DNA of 64,000 nt from Thermotogota bacterium (GCA_029551145.1 JAKPGA010000004.1:1-64000); one strand, 5' to 3'; numbered from the stretch's first letter, positions 12,815 to 21,198 are shown. A program made the numbers and translations. Notes: generated from the letters alone by a model not told the origin.

Positions 12815-13278
12815 TTAGCCGTCCCTTTCACTGAAAGTATTGCTTCGATGTCCCCTTCTTTCATTATTCCAACGGGCAGCTGCAGAACCAAGCCATCCAC
12901 TGTCAATCTCAAATCGCGTCCTGTTACAACCGTCGGTGGAGTTATGGTGATTTTACAGTTGATCTTTTCAAGATTCACCGCGAGTGCACCGGCGATCATA
13001 TTGCCAAGTTCTCCAACGGCACTCATGGCAAGGTCATCTAATGAATCATAAGGCATGTTCATCATCTTTGAGACCACTTGTAGAGCTGTCTGAGGGTTGA
13101 AGGAATATATCAAATTACCTTCAACACCTCCCGCAAAACCTATGACCGTGACAAGATCGTAGATCGGCTTGACTTCCTTCAAAACACCTGGTTTTCCTAT
13201 CATGGGCTTTTGACCCAAAAGAACTTCCATCGTGTTGACTATGGCGGCGATCAACGCATTCAGAATCCTCGCGTCCAA
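12799..13278 (-). CDS. cheX: CheX-type CheY-P phosphatase
   Basis: A 159-residue protein of the CheC/CheX/FliY phosphatase fold. The single catalytic helix carries E-x-x-N in SAVGELGNMIAGALAVNL (about residues 86-103), as in CheX, which removes phosphate from CheY-P and so tunes flagellar switching. The TTG start at 13278 follows GGAGGTATTCAA. Its place between polA and the ATP synthase genes has no obvious functional reason. Confidence 0.85.
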   Translation of the reverse strand: MDARILNALIAAIVNTMEVLLGQKPMIGKPGVLKEVKPIYDLVTVIGFAGGVEGNLIYSFNPQTALQVVSKMMNMPYDSLDDLAMSAVGELGNMIAGALAVNLEKINCKITITPPTVVTGRDLRLTVDGLVLQLPVGIMKEGDIEAILSVKGTAKCAKA

Positions 13279-13290
13279 TTGAATACCTCC

Positions 13291-15969
13291 TCATTCCCAG
13301 TTTTCCGACACCGTTATGTCAATCTTCAACGGTACTGATAATTTTACCACGCCTTCCATCGACTGCTTAATCATTTGTAAGATATCTTCAGCTTCCTCAT
13401 CTGGTACCTCAAAAACAAGTTCATCATGGACCTGAAGCATCATTTTTGAACTCATCTTTTTCTGCTTCATTTTATTGTGCAGATCTATCATGGCAAGTTT
13501 CATGATATCTGCCGCGGTACCTTGTATTGGTGTATTCACGGCTATCCTTTCGCCCTCTTGCCTGACCGTTGCATCCTTAGATCTGAGCTGTGGTACTTCT
13601 CTTTTTCTTCCAAACATCGTCCTGACATGTCCATATGTCTTAGCGTATGCAATAATCTTTGCGAAATATTCTCTGACAGATGGATAAAGTGAAAAATATT
13701 CGTTTATGAAACGTTGAGCCTGTTCATAAGGTAAACCTGTTCTCTGAGATAACCCATAGGCTGATACACCATAGATGACAGAGAAATTGACCATCTTTCC
13801 AACAGCTCTCATCTGTGGTGTAACTTTGTCTTCTTGAACCTGAAAGATCCGAGAGGCCGTGAACACGTGTATATCTTCTTCTTTCTGAAAGGCTTCTATT
13901 AACTTTTGATCACCACTCAAATGTGCCAGAACCCTGAGTTCAATTTGCGAATAGTCTGCGCTTATTATCTTCCAACCATTTTGCTGAGGGACGATCGCCT
14001 TTCTTATTTCTTTTCCTTCCTCCTGCCTTGTGGGCAAGTTCTGAAGGTTCGGATCGCTACTGCTCAATCTCCCCGTGGCGGTGCCAGTCTGGTGAAATGA
14101 CGTGTGTATTCTGCCTGTCTTTGGATGAACAAGCTTTGGCAAAACATCCAAGTATGTGGATTTCAGTTTTTGAAATTTCCTGTACTCGAGGATCAACCGA
14201 ACTATGGGATGCTCGTCGATCAACTCTTCAAGCACATCTGCTCGAGTCGATAAGTCACCTGTGGAAGTTTTCTTCGATCCCTGAATCTTGAGTTTTTCAA
14301 ACAGTATATAACCCACCTGCTTTGGTGAATTCAAATTGAAGGTTTCCCTGGCATATTCGTAAATTTGCTGCGAGAGTTCGTTCATCTTTGTCGTGTATTT
14401 GATTGAGAGATCTCTTAGATAGCCAATATCCATGTACACACCTGTCAGTTCCATATCCACCAAAACAGGTATTAACGGCATCTCGATCTTCTCCAGGACA
14501 TCAAGCAGGTCAGCTTCGTGCAGCTTGATATTCATTATTTCATACAGTTTGCGAGTTATATCTGCATCTTCGGCGGAATACTTTGTCGCGTCTTCAATCG
14601 ATACATCTGCAAAACTCAGTGAACTGAACAGGGGTGAGCTGTTCTTAACAACTTCCTCGAAACTAATCATTTTGTAATTCAAAAACTTCATTGCGAGTTC
14701 GTCAAGACCGAATTTCTTTTCATCTGGGTTCAACAGATAAGCGGCTATCATCGTATCGAAAGCAGGTTTCACTGGGTCAACTCCATGCATCTTCAATACA
14801 CTGTAGTCATATTTGAGATTCTGCCCAACGATCTTGGTACCAGGCTGCTCGAGTACCTGCTTCAAATTGCTTAACACCATTTTTATATCTATATTCGGAC
14901 CATTCTTGTGTGCAACCGGCACATAGTAACTGTTCTTATCCGGTAGAGAAACCGAAAAACCAACTATTTTGGCATCCAAAGGTGACAGTGAATCGGTCTC
15001 AAGATCTATCACAACATACTGGCTTTTTTTCATTTTGTTCAAAAGATCGGTGAAAGCTTTTTCATCTTTCACTGCATTGTATTTACTCTGACTACCTTGC
15101 TGTGTGTAAAGTCCAAGTTCTTTCATTATGCTTGAAAATTCCATCTGTTTTAGAAACTCAACCAGCTCGTTCTGCTTGTAACCCGTGTATTCGAGTTGTT
15201 CCCATTCGATTCCAAGATCAATATCTTTCATAAGAGTTACCAGCTGTTTGCTCTTAAAGGCATCAGCTTGACCTTCGACTAAAAGTTTTCCTATCCTGGT
15301 ATTCTTGTCGATTTTCTGGTATATATTCTCAAGACTGCCGTATCTTTGTACTAATTCCGTAGCGGTCTTCACTCCTATACCCTTCACTCCCGGTACATTG
15401 TCAACGGCATCGCCCATCAAAGACAGTAAATCCACCATCTGCGACGGTTCTACCTGGAACCTCTCTTTCACTTTCGCTGAATCGTACAGTTCAAGATCAC
15501 TGATGCCCTTTGTAGGACGCCATATCTTGATTTTTTCGTTCACCAACTGCATCATATCCTTGTCGCCAGTTACTATGAAAATCTCATCAAAGATATTTTC
15601 TCCCTTTTTTGCCAGCGTCGCTATGACGTCATCGGCCTCACAACCTTCATACTCAAGCACTCTCACTCCAAGGGCTTGTACACCTTTTTTTATGTAAGGT
15701 ATTTGTTGTATCATCGCATCGGGTGCTTGCGGGCGCTGGGCTTTGTATTCTTCAAGTAATTCGTGTCTGTATGTACGGGTTTTTTTATCCATCGCAAAAG
15801 CCACACAGTCACCGGGTTTGATGTGCTCTTTTAGAAACTTTATCAACATTCTCAAAACACCAAAGGTCGCATTCGTTGGCAAACCCGAACTGGTAGAAAG
15901 CGACTGATCCACCGCGTAATAAGCCCTATAAGCAAGACCGGTTCCATCAAAGAGATACAGTTTTGCCAT
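13291..15969 (-). CDS. polA: DNA polymerase I
   Basis: Full three-domain enzyme of about 892 residues: 5' nuclease domain (about 1-290; YLFDGTGLAYRAYYA, FIVTGDKDMMQLV), a 3'-5' exonuclease domain (about 310-480), and the polymerase domain (DYSQIELRVLAHLSGD, RAVGKMVNFSVIYG, MLQVHDELVFEVP). The exonuclease keeps the DEDD residues (VIDLETDS, NLKYDYS, YSAEDAD), so proofreading is expected, unlike Taq polymerase. Of two nearby ATGs I prefer 15969 because GAGGGAG lies 11 bases upstream; the one at 15978 touches the ribosome site. It overlaps the upstream gene end. Confidence 0.97.
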   Translation of the reverse strand: MAKLYLFDGTGLAYRAYYAVDQSLSTSSGLPTNATFGVLRMLIKFLKEHIKPGDCVAFAMDKKTRTYRHELLEEYKAQRPQAPDAMIQQIPYIKKGVQALGVRVLEYEGCEADDVIATLAKKGENIFDEIFIVTGDKDMMQLVNEKIKIWRPTKGISDLELYDSAKVKERFQVEPSQMVDLLSLMGDAVDNVPGVKGIGVKTATELVQRYGSLENIYQKIDKNTRIGKLLVEGQADAFKSKQLVTLMKDIDLGIEWEQLEYTGYKQNELVEFLKQMEFSSIMKELGLYTQQGSQSKYNAVKDEKAFTDLLNKMKKSQYVVIDLETDSLSPLDAKIVGFSVSLPDKNSYYVPVAHKNGPNIDIKMVLSNLKQVLEQPGTKIVGQNLKYDYSVLKMHGVDPVKPAFDTMIAAYLLNPDEKKFGLDELAMKFLNYKMISFEEVVKNSSPLFSSLSFADVSIEDATKYSAEDADITRKLYEIMNIKLHEADLLDVLEKIEMPLIPVLVDMELTGVYMDIGYLRDLSIKYTTKMNELSQQIYEYARETFNLNSPKQVGYILFEKLKIQGSKKTSTGDLSTRADVLEELIDEHPIVRLILEYRKFQKLKSTYLDVLPKLVHPKTGRIHTSFHQTGTATGRLSSSDPNLQNLPTRQEEGKEIRKAIVPQQNGWKIISADYSQIELRVLAHLSGDQKLIEAFQKEEDIHVFTASRIFQVQEDKVTPQMRAVGKMVNFSVIYGVSAYGLSQRTGLPYEQAQRFINEYFSLYPSVREYFAKIIAYAKTYGHVRTMFGRKREVPQLRSKDATVRQEGERIAVNTPIQGTAADIMKLAMIDLHNKMKQKKMSSKMMLQVHDELVFEVPDEEAEDILQMIKQSMEGVVKLSVPLKIDITVSENWE

Positions 15970-16318
15970 CTTTTTCATACTCCCTCAGTTCTTGGAGAAC
16001 CTCGACCGCCTTTCTCAGATGAGGTATAACAATCGATCCTCCCACGATGAGTGCGACGTTGAAGATCTCAAAGAATTCTTCATCGGTTGTACCGATCTGG
16101 AACAACCTTATCATGTGATAGGTGATACAGTCGTTGCACCTCAAGACCATCGACGCAACGAGACCAAGCATTTCCTTGGTTTTTGTGCTCAAAGCCCCCT
16201 CTTCGTAAACCTGAGAATCAAGATTCATGAATCTTTTGGTGTGGATATTTCCCTTCTCATTTATCAGTTTGTTCAACCTTGCCCTGTAATCAGTGAATTC
16301 CTCGATCAAGATCATCAC
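15947..16318 (-). CDS. Carboxymuconolactone decarboxylase/AhpD-family protein
   Basis: The 123-residue alpha-helical protein has the family signature around RCNDCITYHM, a C-x-x-C redox pair followed by His, with the LSTKTKEMLGLVASM helix before it. AhpD-like proteins act as disulfide reductases or peroxidase partners. The specific substrate cannot be told. The start is unclear: GTG 16318, ATG 16315 and TTG 16309 are all near a single GAGG element, and the TTG has the best spacing. The upstream stop overlaps here. Confidence 0.8.
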   Translation of the reverse strand: MMILIEEFTDYRARLNKLINEKGNIHTKRFMNLDSQVYEEGALSTKTKEMLGLVASMVLRCNDCITYHMIRLFQIGTTDEEFFEIFNVALIVGGSIVIPHLRKAVEVLQELREYEKDGKTVSL

Positions 16319-16938
16319 CTCGAAAGTTTTAACGGCTCATCGTGTGTGAAGACAACCCAATCACATCTCTTAGAAGTTTCTCTCACAAATACCGCGGCTT
16401 CATCGTTCTTGTAACCCTTGACAGCTTCGAAATACTCAACTTTTGTGTAGCATATATCACCTGGCATGAATATTTTACCCATGTTTTGTGTTTCTATTAC
16501 CAAAGATATGTGGTCAGATGAATGATAAGGTGTGTAGAAAACCTCAACGCAATCAAACAACCTTTCCCCACCTTTCAAAACTTGGATCTGTTTCCAACTT
16601 GAAACAACCATGCCATACAACTGCCCGGCGATTGGTCCAAAGGATGAGTAATCCCTTGTCTTGAACCTTTCATGCACATGTATCGAAGCGTTTTTGAAGA
16701 ACATCGATGAAAAGGTATGGTCCATATGCACGTGTGTGAGAATAACATCTGTTATCTGCTCTGGCAAAACATTTTTCTGGTTTAATGCCTTTTCAAGAGC
16801 CTCCCAGCTTACGAAACTCCCTGGGTCTACAATTATTTTTCTTTCATCGCCGTACAATAAAGACACCGTCGAATAAGGAGCCATCACATAAGGCATTGCC
16901 CGCAGAACGCCACCTATTACGAGAATGTCGATCTTCAA
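16315..16938 (-). CDS. Metallo-beta-lactamase-fold hydrolase
   Basis: A single-domain protein of about 207 residues with the H-x-H-x-D-H metal motif in LTHVHMDHTFS, a further metal His in YHSSDHISL, and GDICYTK before a final H (VFTHDEPL). It should bind two metal ions and hydrolyse a thioester, lactone or similar. The fold does not reveal the substrate. TTG at 16938 is preferred over GTG at 16947 because GAGGTGA precedes the TTG with five bases between. It lies directly after uppP. Confidence 0.82.
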   Translation of the reverse strand: MKIDILVIGGVLRAMPYVMAPYSTVSLLYGDERKIIVDPGSFVSWEALEKALNQKNVLPEQITDVILTHVHMDHTFSSMFFKNASIHVHERFKTRDYSSFGPIAGQLYGMVVSSWKQIQVLKGGERLFDCVEVFYTPYHSSDHISLVIETQNMGKIFMPGDICYTKVEYFEAVKGYKNDEAAVFVRETSKRCDWVVFTHDEPLKLSR

Positions 16939-16943
16939 CGAAC

Positions 16944-17660
16944 TCACCTCACGAAAAACGAGACTAAGCCAATTACCAAACAGTAAACGGAAAAGATCTT
17001 CAGTTTGTCAGACAAGATAATCTTTCTGAGCAAAAACAACGCGAATAGCCCAACAACAAAGGAGATCGCCCCGAGATAGAACCACTTTGGATCCATCTGC
17101 GAGCTCTTCAAAAGACCAGCTCCGGCAATCACCGGAAGTGCGAGGAGAAATGAATATGAAAGCGAATCTTCTTTCTTGAAGTTCAACAATAAAGACGCTG
17201 CTATCGTTGAACCGCTTCTTGAAACGCCAGGGAAGATCGCAATCGCTTGAAAAAGACCAATAATCAACGCATCGAAAAATGACATTTCTTCAAGAGTTCT
17301 ACTTCCTTTTTTCATCGAAGCCAAGAGCAAAAGTACACTTGTTGTGCAAAAGAATATCGGAAGAAATTTCGTGTCGTTGAAGGTCCTTTCAATCTTCTCA
17401 TCCAAGGTGAACCCAACAGCAACCGCTGGAACTGTAGATATAACCAAGTTCACGATTATTTTCCAGTTCTTGAGTGCTCTGATTAAGGATTTGAATGCAA
17501 ACACGAATACGGCGAGCAGTGTTCCAAGATGAAGCAGTGCCGTAAAAGAGATATCCGTTGTTGTGCCGAGCATTTTTCCAAACAACACAAGGTGGCCTGA
17601 GCTTGAGACAGGTAGAAACTCTGTTAAACCCTGCACAATTGCGAGAAATACGTTGTTCAG
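16944..17660 (-). CDS. uppP: Undecaprenyl-diphosphatase UppP (BacA), likely CTG start
   Basis: A polytopic protein with the family signature QGLTEFLPVSSSGHL at the N-terminus and FPGVSRSGSTIAASLLL later, both part of the active site that removes a phosphate from undecaprenyl diphosphate. The first ATG/GTG/TTG in frame is the GTG at 17636, which would cut off the usual N-terminal residues before QGLTEF. Extending eight codons to CTG at 17660 restores them, gives a CTGA overlap with the upstream stop, and sits seven bases after GGAGG. ATT at 17663 is a weaker alternative. About 238 residues. Confidence 0.92.
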   Translation of the reverse strand: MNNVFLAIVQGLTEFLPVSSSGHLVLFGKMLGTTTDISFTALLHLGTLLAVFVFAFKSLIRALKNWKIIVNLVISTVPAVAVGFTLDEKIERTFNDTKFLPIFFCTTSVLLLLASMKKGSRTLEEMSFFDALIIGLFQAIAIFPGVSRSGSTIAASLLLNFKKEDSLSYSFLLALPVIAGAGLLKSSQMDPKWFYLGAISFVVGLFALFLLRKIILSDKLKIFSVYCLVIGLVSFFVR

Positions 17661-18259
17661 AATCCTTCCTCCTTCGCTATCTTATCGTAGTTGATATCAT
17701 AAGCCTGCAAAACCTTTGCGACCTCTTCCGTTTCCTTGGTGTCTACTTTTATTGAGACTCTTCTATACCCATCGTCTTTAACGGTGTTCACAGCGAGAAC
17801 GTTCATCTTGTTCTGCGCAAGAACATCGAAGACTCTTTTCAATTGTCCGGGTTTGTCCTCTAATCTCAAAAGGATTCTTGAGCCAGCTTCGTCCATAGCA
17901 GTTACAGCAACAAAGGCTTCCAGTATCTCTGTGAGGGTTATCACACCTTTGACGATTAGATCGTTGTCGACTACCGCCAAACAAGCCTCTTGTGATTCTC
18001 TGAAAGTCAATGCGGCTTCTTCGATATAACTGTCCTCAAAAACGTAGAAATCTGGGAAGATCACGTAGTCACCTATAGTGCTATCAAACTGCAGATTTGC
18101 CAAAGTGTTTTTGTAAACCAGTCCCTCGAATTTGTTCTCCTCATCTGTCACAACGCAGTAATCAACTCTGTACTTTCTCATCATTGCCAAGACTTCTTGA
18201 ACATTTGCGCTGACTCTTACCTGGGGAAAATCTGTGTTCATCCAATTCTTTGCGAACAT
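17657..18259 (-). CDS. CBS-domain and ACT-domain regulatory protein (AcuB-like)
   Basis: About 200 residues: a CBS pair (residues about 1-120; NVQEVLAMMRKYRVDYCVV and a second repeat around VIKGVITLTEIL, adenine-nucleotide sensor type) followed by an ACT domain (about 128-200; ILLRLEDKPGQLKRVFDVLAQ). Such AcuB-like proteins bind nucleotides and amino acids; the target is unknown. ATG at 18259 follows AAAAGGGGG, so I prefer it to the longer frame from 18304. It is the first gene of the long leftward run that leaves the proposed replication origin. Confidence 0.88.
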   Translation of the reverse strand: MFAKNWMNTDFPQVRVSANVQEVLAMMRKYRVDYCVVTDEENKFEGLVYKNTLANLQFDSTIGDYVIFPDFYVFEDSYIEEAALTFRESQEACLAVVDNDLIVKGVITLTEILEAFVAVTAMDEAGSRILLRLEDKPGQLKRVFDVLAQNKMNVLAVNTVKDDGYRRVSIKVDTKETEEVAKVLQAYDINYDKIAKEEGF

Positions 18260-18323
18260 ATTTTCGCCCCCTTTTCTTATTTTTACTAGTACAGTATTTA
18301 TCATACCTTATAGTAGTAGATAT

Positions 18324-18350
18324 ATTATATAGGGGTGGTAGATTCTGTAA
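18324..18350 (-). promoter_or_regulatory. Possible promoter of the leftward run, overlapping a DnaA-like box
   Basis: On the minus strand TTACAG (18350-18345) is followed after 15 bases by TATAAT (18329-18324), about 65 bases before the CBS-ACT gene ATG. The spacer is two bases short of ideal and the -35 is imperfect. The box at 18334-18345 fills the spacer, so DnaA binding could control the long operon. This is a weak call by eye. Confidence 0.35.
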
Positions 18351-18489
18351 CATTACGAACGAAGATCGGCTTAAGATCTGAATTATCGTAGCATAGGGGG
18401 GTGGTAGATAACCTGGTAGATAAGTGGTAGATAAGTGGTAGATAACTTCCAAAATAAGCTTCAGTAGACAATTTCAAGGTGGTAGATAA
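18334..18489 (+). repeat. Six GGTGGTAGATAA-type boxes (putative DnaA boxes, forward group)
   Basis: Box starts: 18334 (ends TTC instead of TAA), 18400 (exact), 18412 (first two bases CC), 18423 and 18434 (first base A), 18478 (exact). Boxes two to five abut with 12-, 11- and 11-base steps, placing them on about the same helical face. A degenerate relative also appears at 18312. The array is not a CRISPR: units are too short and no spacers exist. Confidence 0.85.
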
Positions 18490-18587
18490 CCGCTAATGCT
18501 CGTTTTTTCTGTGAAAAATGATTCTCCGATCAAAGATGTCCAAAATTCATCACACTCTGTTTTTGTTGTTATGATGATATTTTCAGA

Positions 18588-18676
18588 CTATCTACCACCT
18601 TGATTTACTCTTTTCAAGCCAGTTTTCGAAGTTATCTACCACCCCAACAATATATTGTATAGAGTTATCTACCACA
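18588..18676 (-). repeat. Three TTATCTACCACC-type boxes (putative DnaA boxes, reverse group)
   Basis: Copies start at 18588 (first base C), 18632 (exact) and 18665 (last base A). They are the reverse complement of the forward group and are spaced 44 and 33 bases apart, again multiples of 11. The reversed orientation relative to the left group encloses the AT-rich segment. Confidence 0.85.
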
Positions 18677-18897
18677 CAAGAGATTGTGGGTAACATCAAA
18701 GGGAAAGTAATCTTTTGTGACTCATTAGTGGCTGAAGAATCTCGGTCTTGTTTCATGATCTTCTTTAGCATGACATTGCCCATAAAGTACACAAAATGAT
18801 TCTTTTAGGTAATCAGATCTTAACTGCATCATCAATCCTACTTAAATCTGTCCTTTATATGATATTGCTATAAATTTTTTTGATTGGGGGGAAGTAT

Positions 18898-20217
18898 ATG
18901 GACCAAGCACAACTGTTTGAGTTGGTCAAGAGTGAAAAGATTCAATTTATTCGCCTTCAGTTTTCGGATATCAATGGTAGCCTAAAGAATGTCGAAATTC
19001 CATCGGCTGAACTTGAAAGAGCATTCACAAGAGGAATCATGTTCGATGGTTCGTCGGTGGAAGGTTTTGTCAGGATCGAGGAATCAGATATGTATCTGAA
19101 GCCTGACCTTTCGACCTTTGCGATCCTTCCATGGTCAACGGAAGGCTCGAAGAGTGGCCGAATAATCTGTGATGTCTACAAACCAGACGGAACACCGTTT
19201 GAAGGAGACCCTCGCTATCGTTTGAAGCTCGTTGTTGAAAAGGCAAAGAAGATGAGTTTCGAGGCTTTTGCAGGACCGGAGATCGAATTTTTTGTGCTTC
19301 CAAAAGACGAGAAAGGTTTTCCAAAGGCAGAATTACTCGATTTTGGTAGCTATTTCGATCTACTCCCATTAGACGAAGTTGAGTCTTTGAGAAGTGAGGT
19401 CGCAGTAGCGCTTAAGACGATGGGGATCGATGTAGAAGCATCCCATCACGAAGTAGCACCATCACAACACGAAGTTGATTTCCGCTATGCCGACATCCTC
19501 CGCGCGGCGGACAGTACTCAAACGGTGAAGTTGGTGCTCAAGACTATCGCGGTGAAGCACAAACTGCATGTCACATTCATGCCAAAGCCATTCTTTGGAA
19601 TAAACGGCTCGGGGATGCACACACATTTGAGCCTGTTCCAAAATGGTGAGAACGCCTTTTGTGATGTCAACTCACCCGATGGCTTGTCCAAAACTCTGAA
19701 TTACTTCGTTGGTGGTATTCTATCGCACGCGCGTGAAATAACAGCCGTGACTAACCCAACGGTGAACAGCTACAAAAGACTTGTTCCTGGCTATGAAGCT
19801 CCTGTCAATATCGCATGGTCAAAGGCTAACAGATCTGCACTCATAAGGGTCCCTGCGGCACGTGGAAAGTCGACAAGGATTGAATACCGAGCGCCAGACC
19901 CTTCGTGCAACGCGTATCTCGCTTTTGCTGTGATGCTGAGCGCGGGTTTGGATGGGATCGAAAAGAGAATCGAACCACCGCTACCTATTGAAGAGAATAT
20001 ATACGCGATGTCCGAAGAAAAGCGTTCGCAGTTCAAGATTGATTCACTGCCCGGTTCACTGAGAGAAGCCCTTGATGAAATGAGGAAATCAGAGCTCGTA
20101 AAAGAGGTTTTGGGAGAACATATCTACAGAAAGTTTACCGAACTCAAACGCAGGGAATGGAGAGAATACAGTATAACTGTGACAGATTGGGAGATAAGAA
20201 AATACATGAATTACTAA
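18898..20217 (+). CDS. glnA: Glutamine synthetase type I
   Basis: The 439-residue enzyme has the GSI motifs: MFDGSSVEGF (about residues 44-53), FAGPEIEFFV, GSGMHTHLSLF, NPTVNSYKRLVPGYEAPV and the RIEYRAPDPSCNAYLA substrate/ATP region. It makes glutamine from glutamate, ammonia and ATP as a dodecamer. Length and lack of the insertion found in GSI-beta suggest the GSI-alpha type controlled by feedback inhibition; that is inference. ATG 18898 follows GGGGGGAAGTAT and is preferred over the TTG at 18880. It is the first rightward gene beside the proposed origin. Confidence 0.97.
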   Translation: MDQAQLFELVKSEKIQFIRLQFSDINGSLKNVEIPSAELERAFTRGIMFDGSSVEGFVRIEESDMYLKPDLSTFAILPWSTEGSKSGRIICDVYKPDGTPFEGDPRYRLKLVVEKAKKMSFEAFAGPEIEFFVLPKDEKGFPKAELLDFGSYFDLLPLDEVESLRSEVAVALKTMGIDVEASHHEVAPSQHEVDFRYADILRAADSTQTVKLVLKTIAVKHKLHVTFMPKPFFGINGSGMHTHLSLFQNGENAFCDVNSPDGLSKTLNYFVGGILSHAREITAVTNPTVNSYKRLVPGYEAPVNIAWSKANRSALIRVPAARGKSTRIEYRAPDPSCNAYLAFAVMLSAGLDGIEKRIEPPLPIEENIYAMSEEKRSQFKIDSLPGSLREALDEMRKSELVKEVLGEHIYRKFTELKRREWREYSITVTDWEIRKYMNY

Positions 20218-20261
20218 ACCTTGACAAACTGTGAGGGTCTGATGAGAGCCTGGAATATTCG

Positions 20262-20270
20262 TGGTATAAT
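20262..20270 (+). promoter_or_regulatory. Extended -10 promoter for msrBA
   Basis: TGGTATAAT is a full extended -10 element (TGn plus TATAAT), 20 bases before the msrBA ATG. No -35 is found at the usual distance; extended -10 promoters do not need one. The leader would be only about 13 bases and contains the AGAAGGTG ribosome site. Confidence 0.6.
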
Positions 20271-20289
20271 ATGAACAGAAGGTGAAAAA

Positions 20290-21153
20290 ATGAAAAAAGA
20301 CAAAATTATAAATCAGGCTCTCTCAGATTTTGAAAGGTTTGTTCTTTTCCAAAAGGGCACCGAACCACCATTCACAGGCAAGTACACAGACTTTTTCGAA
20401 GAAGGTATCTACGTTTGCAAGAACTGCGGTATACCCTTATACAACTCAACCGATAAATTTCATTCACACTGTGGCTGGCCAAGTTTTGACGATGAGATTC
20501 CTTCTGCCATAAGAAAGGAAATAGATAAAGACGGCGTAAGAACAGAGATCACGTGTAGCTATTGTGGAGCGCACCTTGGTCATGTCTTTTACGGTGAGGG
20601 TTTCACACCCAAAAATGTGAGACACTGCGTCAATTCGGTTTCAATGGATTTTCTTTTTAAGGGACAGAAGCCAAGGATCGATAGAATATACTTTGCCGCG
20701 GGTTGTTTTTGGGGAGTAGAACATCTTTTCAAAGAGCTCGATGGAGTTGTAGACACAGAGGTTGGTTACATGGGTGGTCACAGAAAAAATCCGACCTATG
20801 AACAGGTGTGCACAGGCACAACAGGTCACGCGGAGACGGTGAGGGTGATCTTTGACCCATCCAAGGTTTCTGTTGAGCAGTTAATCAAATACTTCTTCGA
20901 GATTCATGATTTCACTCAGTTGGACGGTCAAGGTCCAGATATAGGTGATCAATACAGAAGTGTGATATTCTACACAAACCAGGAACAGAAAAACACAGCA
21001 GAAAAGATCAAAGCAGATCTTGCCAAAAAATACACCGTTGCTACATCGATCGAGCAAGCCAAAGAGTTCTATCCAGCAGAGGATTATCACCAGGACTACT
21101 ATGAAAAAACCAAAAAAGCGCCTTACTGTCATTACAGAAGAAAGGTCTTTTGA
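20290..21153 (+). CDS. msrBA: Methionine sulfoxide reductase MsrB-MsrA fusion
   Basis: A 287-residue fusion. The N-terminal MsrB half (about 1-125) has two zinc C-x-x-C pairs (CKNC, CSYC), HCGWPSF and the catalytic Cys113 in RHCVNS; it reduces the R-sulfoxide. The C-terminal MsrA half (about 132-287) has catalytic Cys139 in AAGCFWG and YMGGHRKNPTYEQVC, and reduces the S-sulfoxide. The order MsrB then MsrA is the reverse of many fusions. It repairs oxidised methionine. It has its own promoter and a strong hairpin at its end. Confidence 0.96.
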   Translation: MKKDKIINQALSDFERFVLFQKGTEPPFTGKYTDFFEEGIYVCKNCGIPLYNSTDKFHSHCGWPSFDDEIPSAIRKEIDKDGVRTEITCSYCGAHLGHVFYGEGFTPKNVRHCVNSVSMDFLFKGQKPRIDRIYFAAGCFWGVEHLFKELDGVVDTEVGYMGGHRKNPTYEQVCTGTTGHAETVRVIFDPSKVSVEQLIKYFFEIHDFTQLDGQGPDIGDQYRSVIFYTNQEQKNTAEKIKADLAKKYTVATSIEQAKEFYPAEDYHQDYYEKTKKAPYCHYRRKVF

Positions 21154-21194
21154 GTACCATACCCATTAGGCAAAAAACTCAAAAGACCCTTTTG
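21144..21194. terminator. Bidirectional terminator between msrBA and the aldo-keto reductase gene
   Basis: A perfect 12-base stem, 21144-21155 pairing with 21177-21188, with a 21-base loop that contains a run of A. On the plus strand the stem is followed by CTTTTGTT. The left arm overlaps the msrBA stop codon. The stem lies between the ends of two convergent genes, so it may serve both. Confidence 0.65.
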
Positions 21195-21198
21195 TTCA

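Larger units (their letters stand above)
18260..18897. other. Candidate chromosomal replication origin (oriC)
   Basis: A 638-base gene-free region with nine 12-base boxes. Plus-orientation copies of GGTGGTAGATAA or close variants start at 18334, 18400, 18412, 18423, 18434 and 18478. Complementary copies (TTATCTACCACC type) start at 18588, 18632 and 18665. The block at 18400-18445 is a tandem of four with 11-12 base spacing. Thermotoga maritima DnaA is known to bind 12-mers of the form AAACCTACCACC; the CTACCACC core is identical. Between the two groups lies an AT-rich stretch (18490-18587) that could unwind. Genes diverge from this region. dnaA itself is not in the window. Confidence 0.75.

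Noticed and set aside
13291-15969. polA as an exonuclease-dead Taq-like enzyme
   Set aside because: All four DEDD carboxylates and the Tyr of the 3'-5' exonuclease are present.
18162-18452. 96-codon minus-strand frame reaching into the box array
   Set aside because: It overlaps the true CBS-ACT gene in another phase and its N-terminal half is translated box repeat.
18334-18676. Box cluster as a CRISPR array
   Set aside because: Units are 12 bases, occur in both orientations, and have no unique spacers of constant length; no cas genes are present.
18592-18792. 66-codon minus-strand frame in the gene-free region near glnA
   Set aside because: It runs across two of the 12-base boxes, has no ribosome site and no recognisable features. 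The repeats explain the sequence better.
20221-20226. TTGACA as the -35 box of the msrBA promoter
   Set aside because: It lies 38 bases from the TATAAT, far beyond a working spacer. The extended -10 element is the better explanation.
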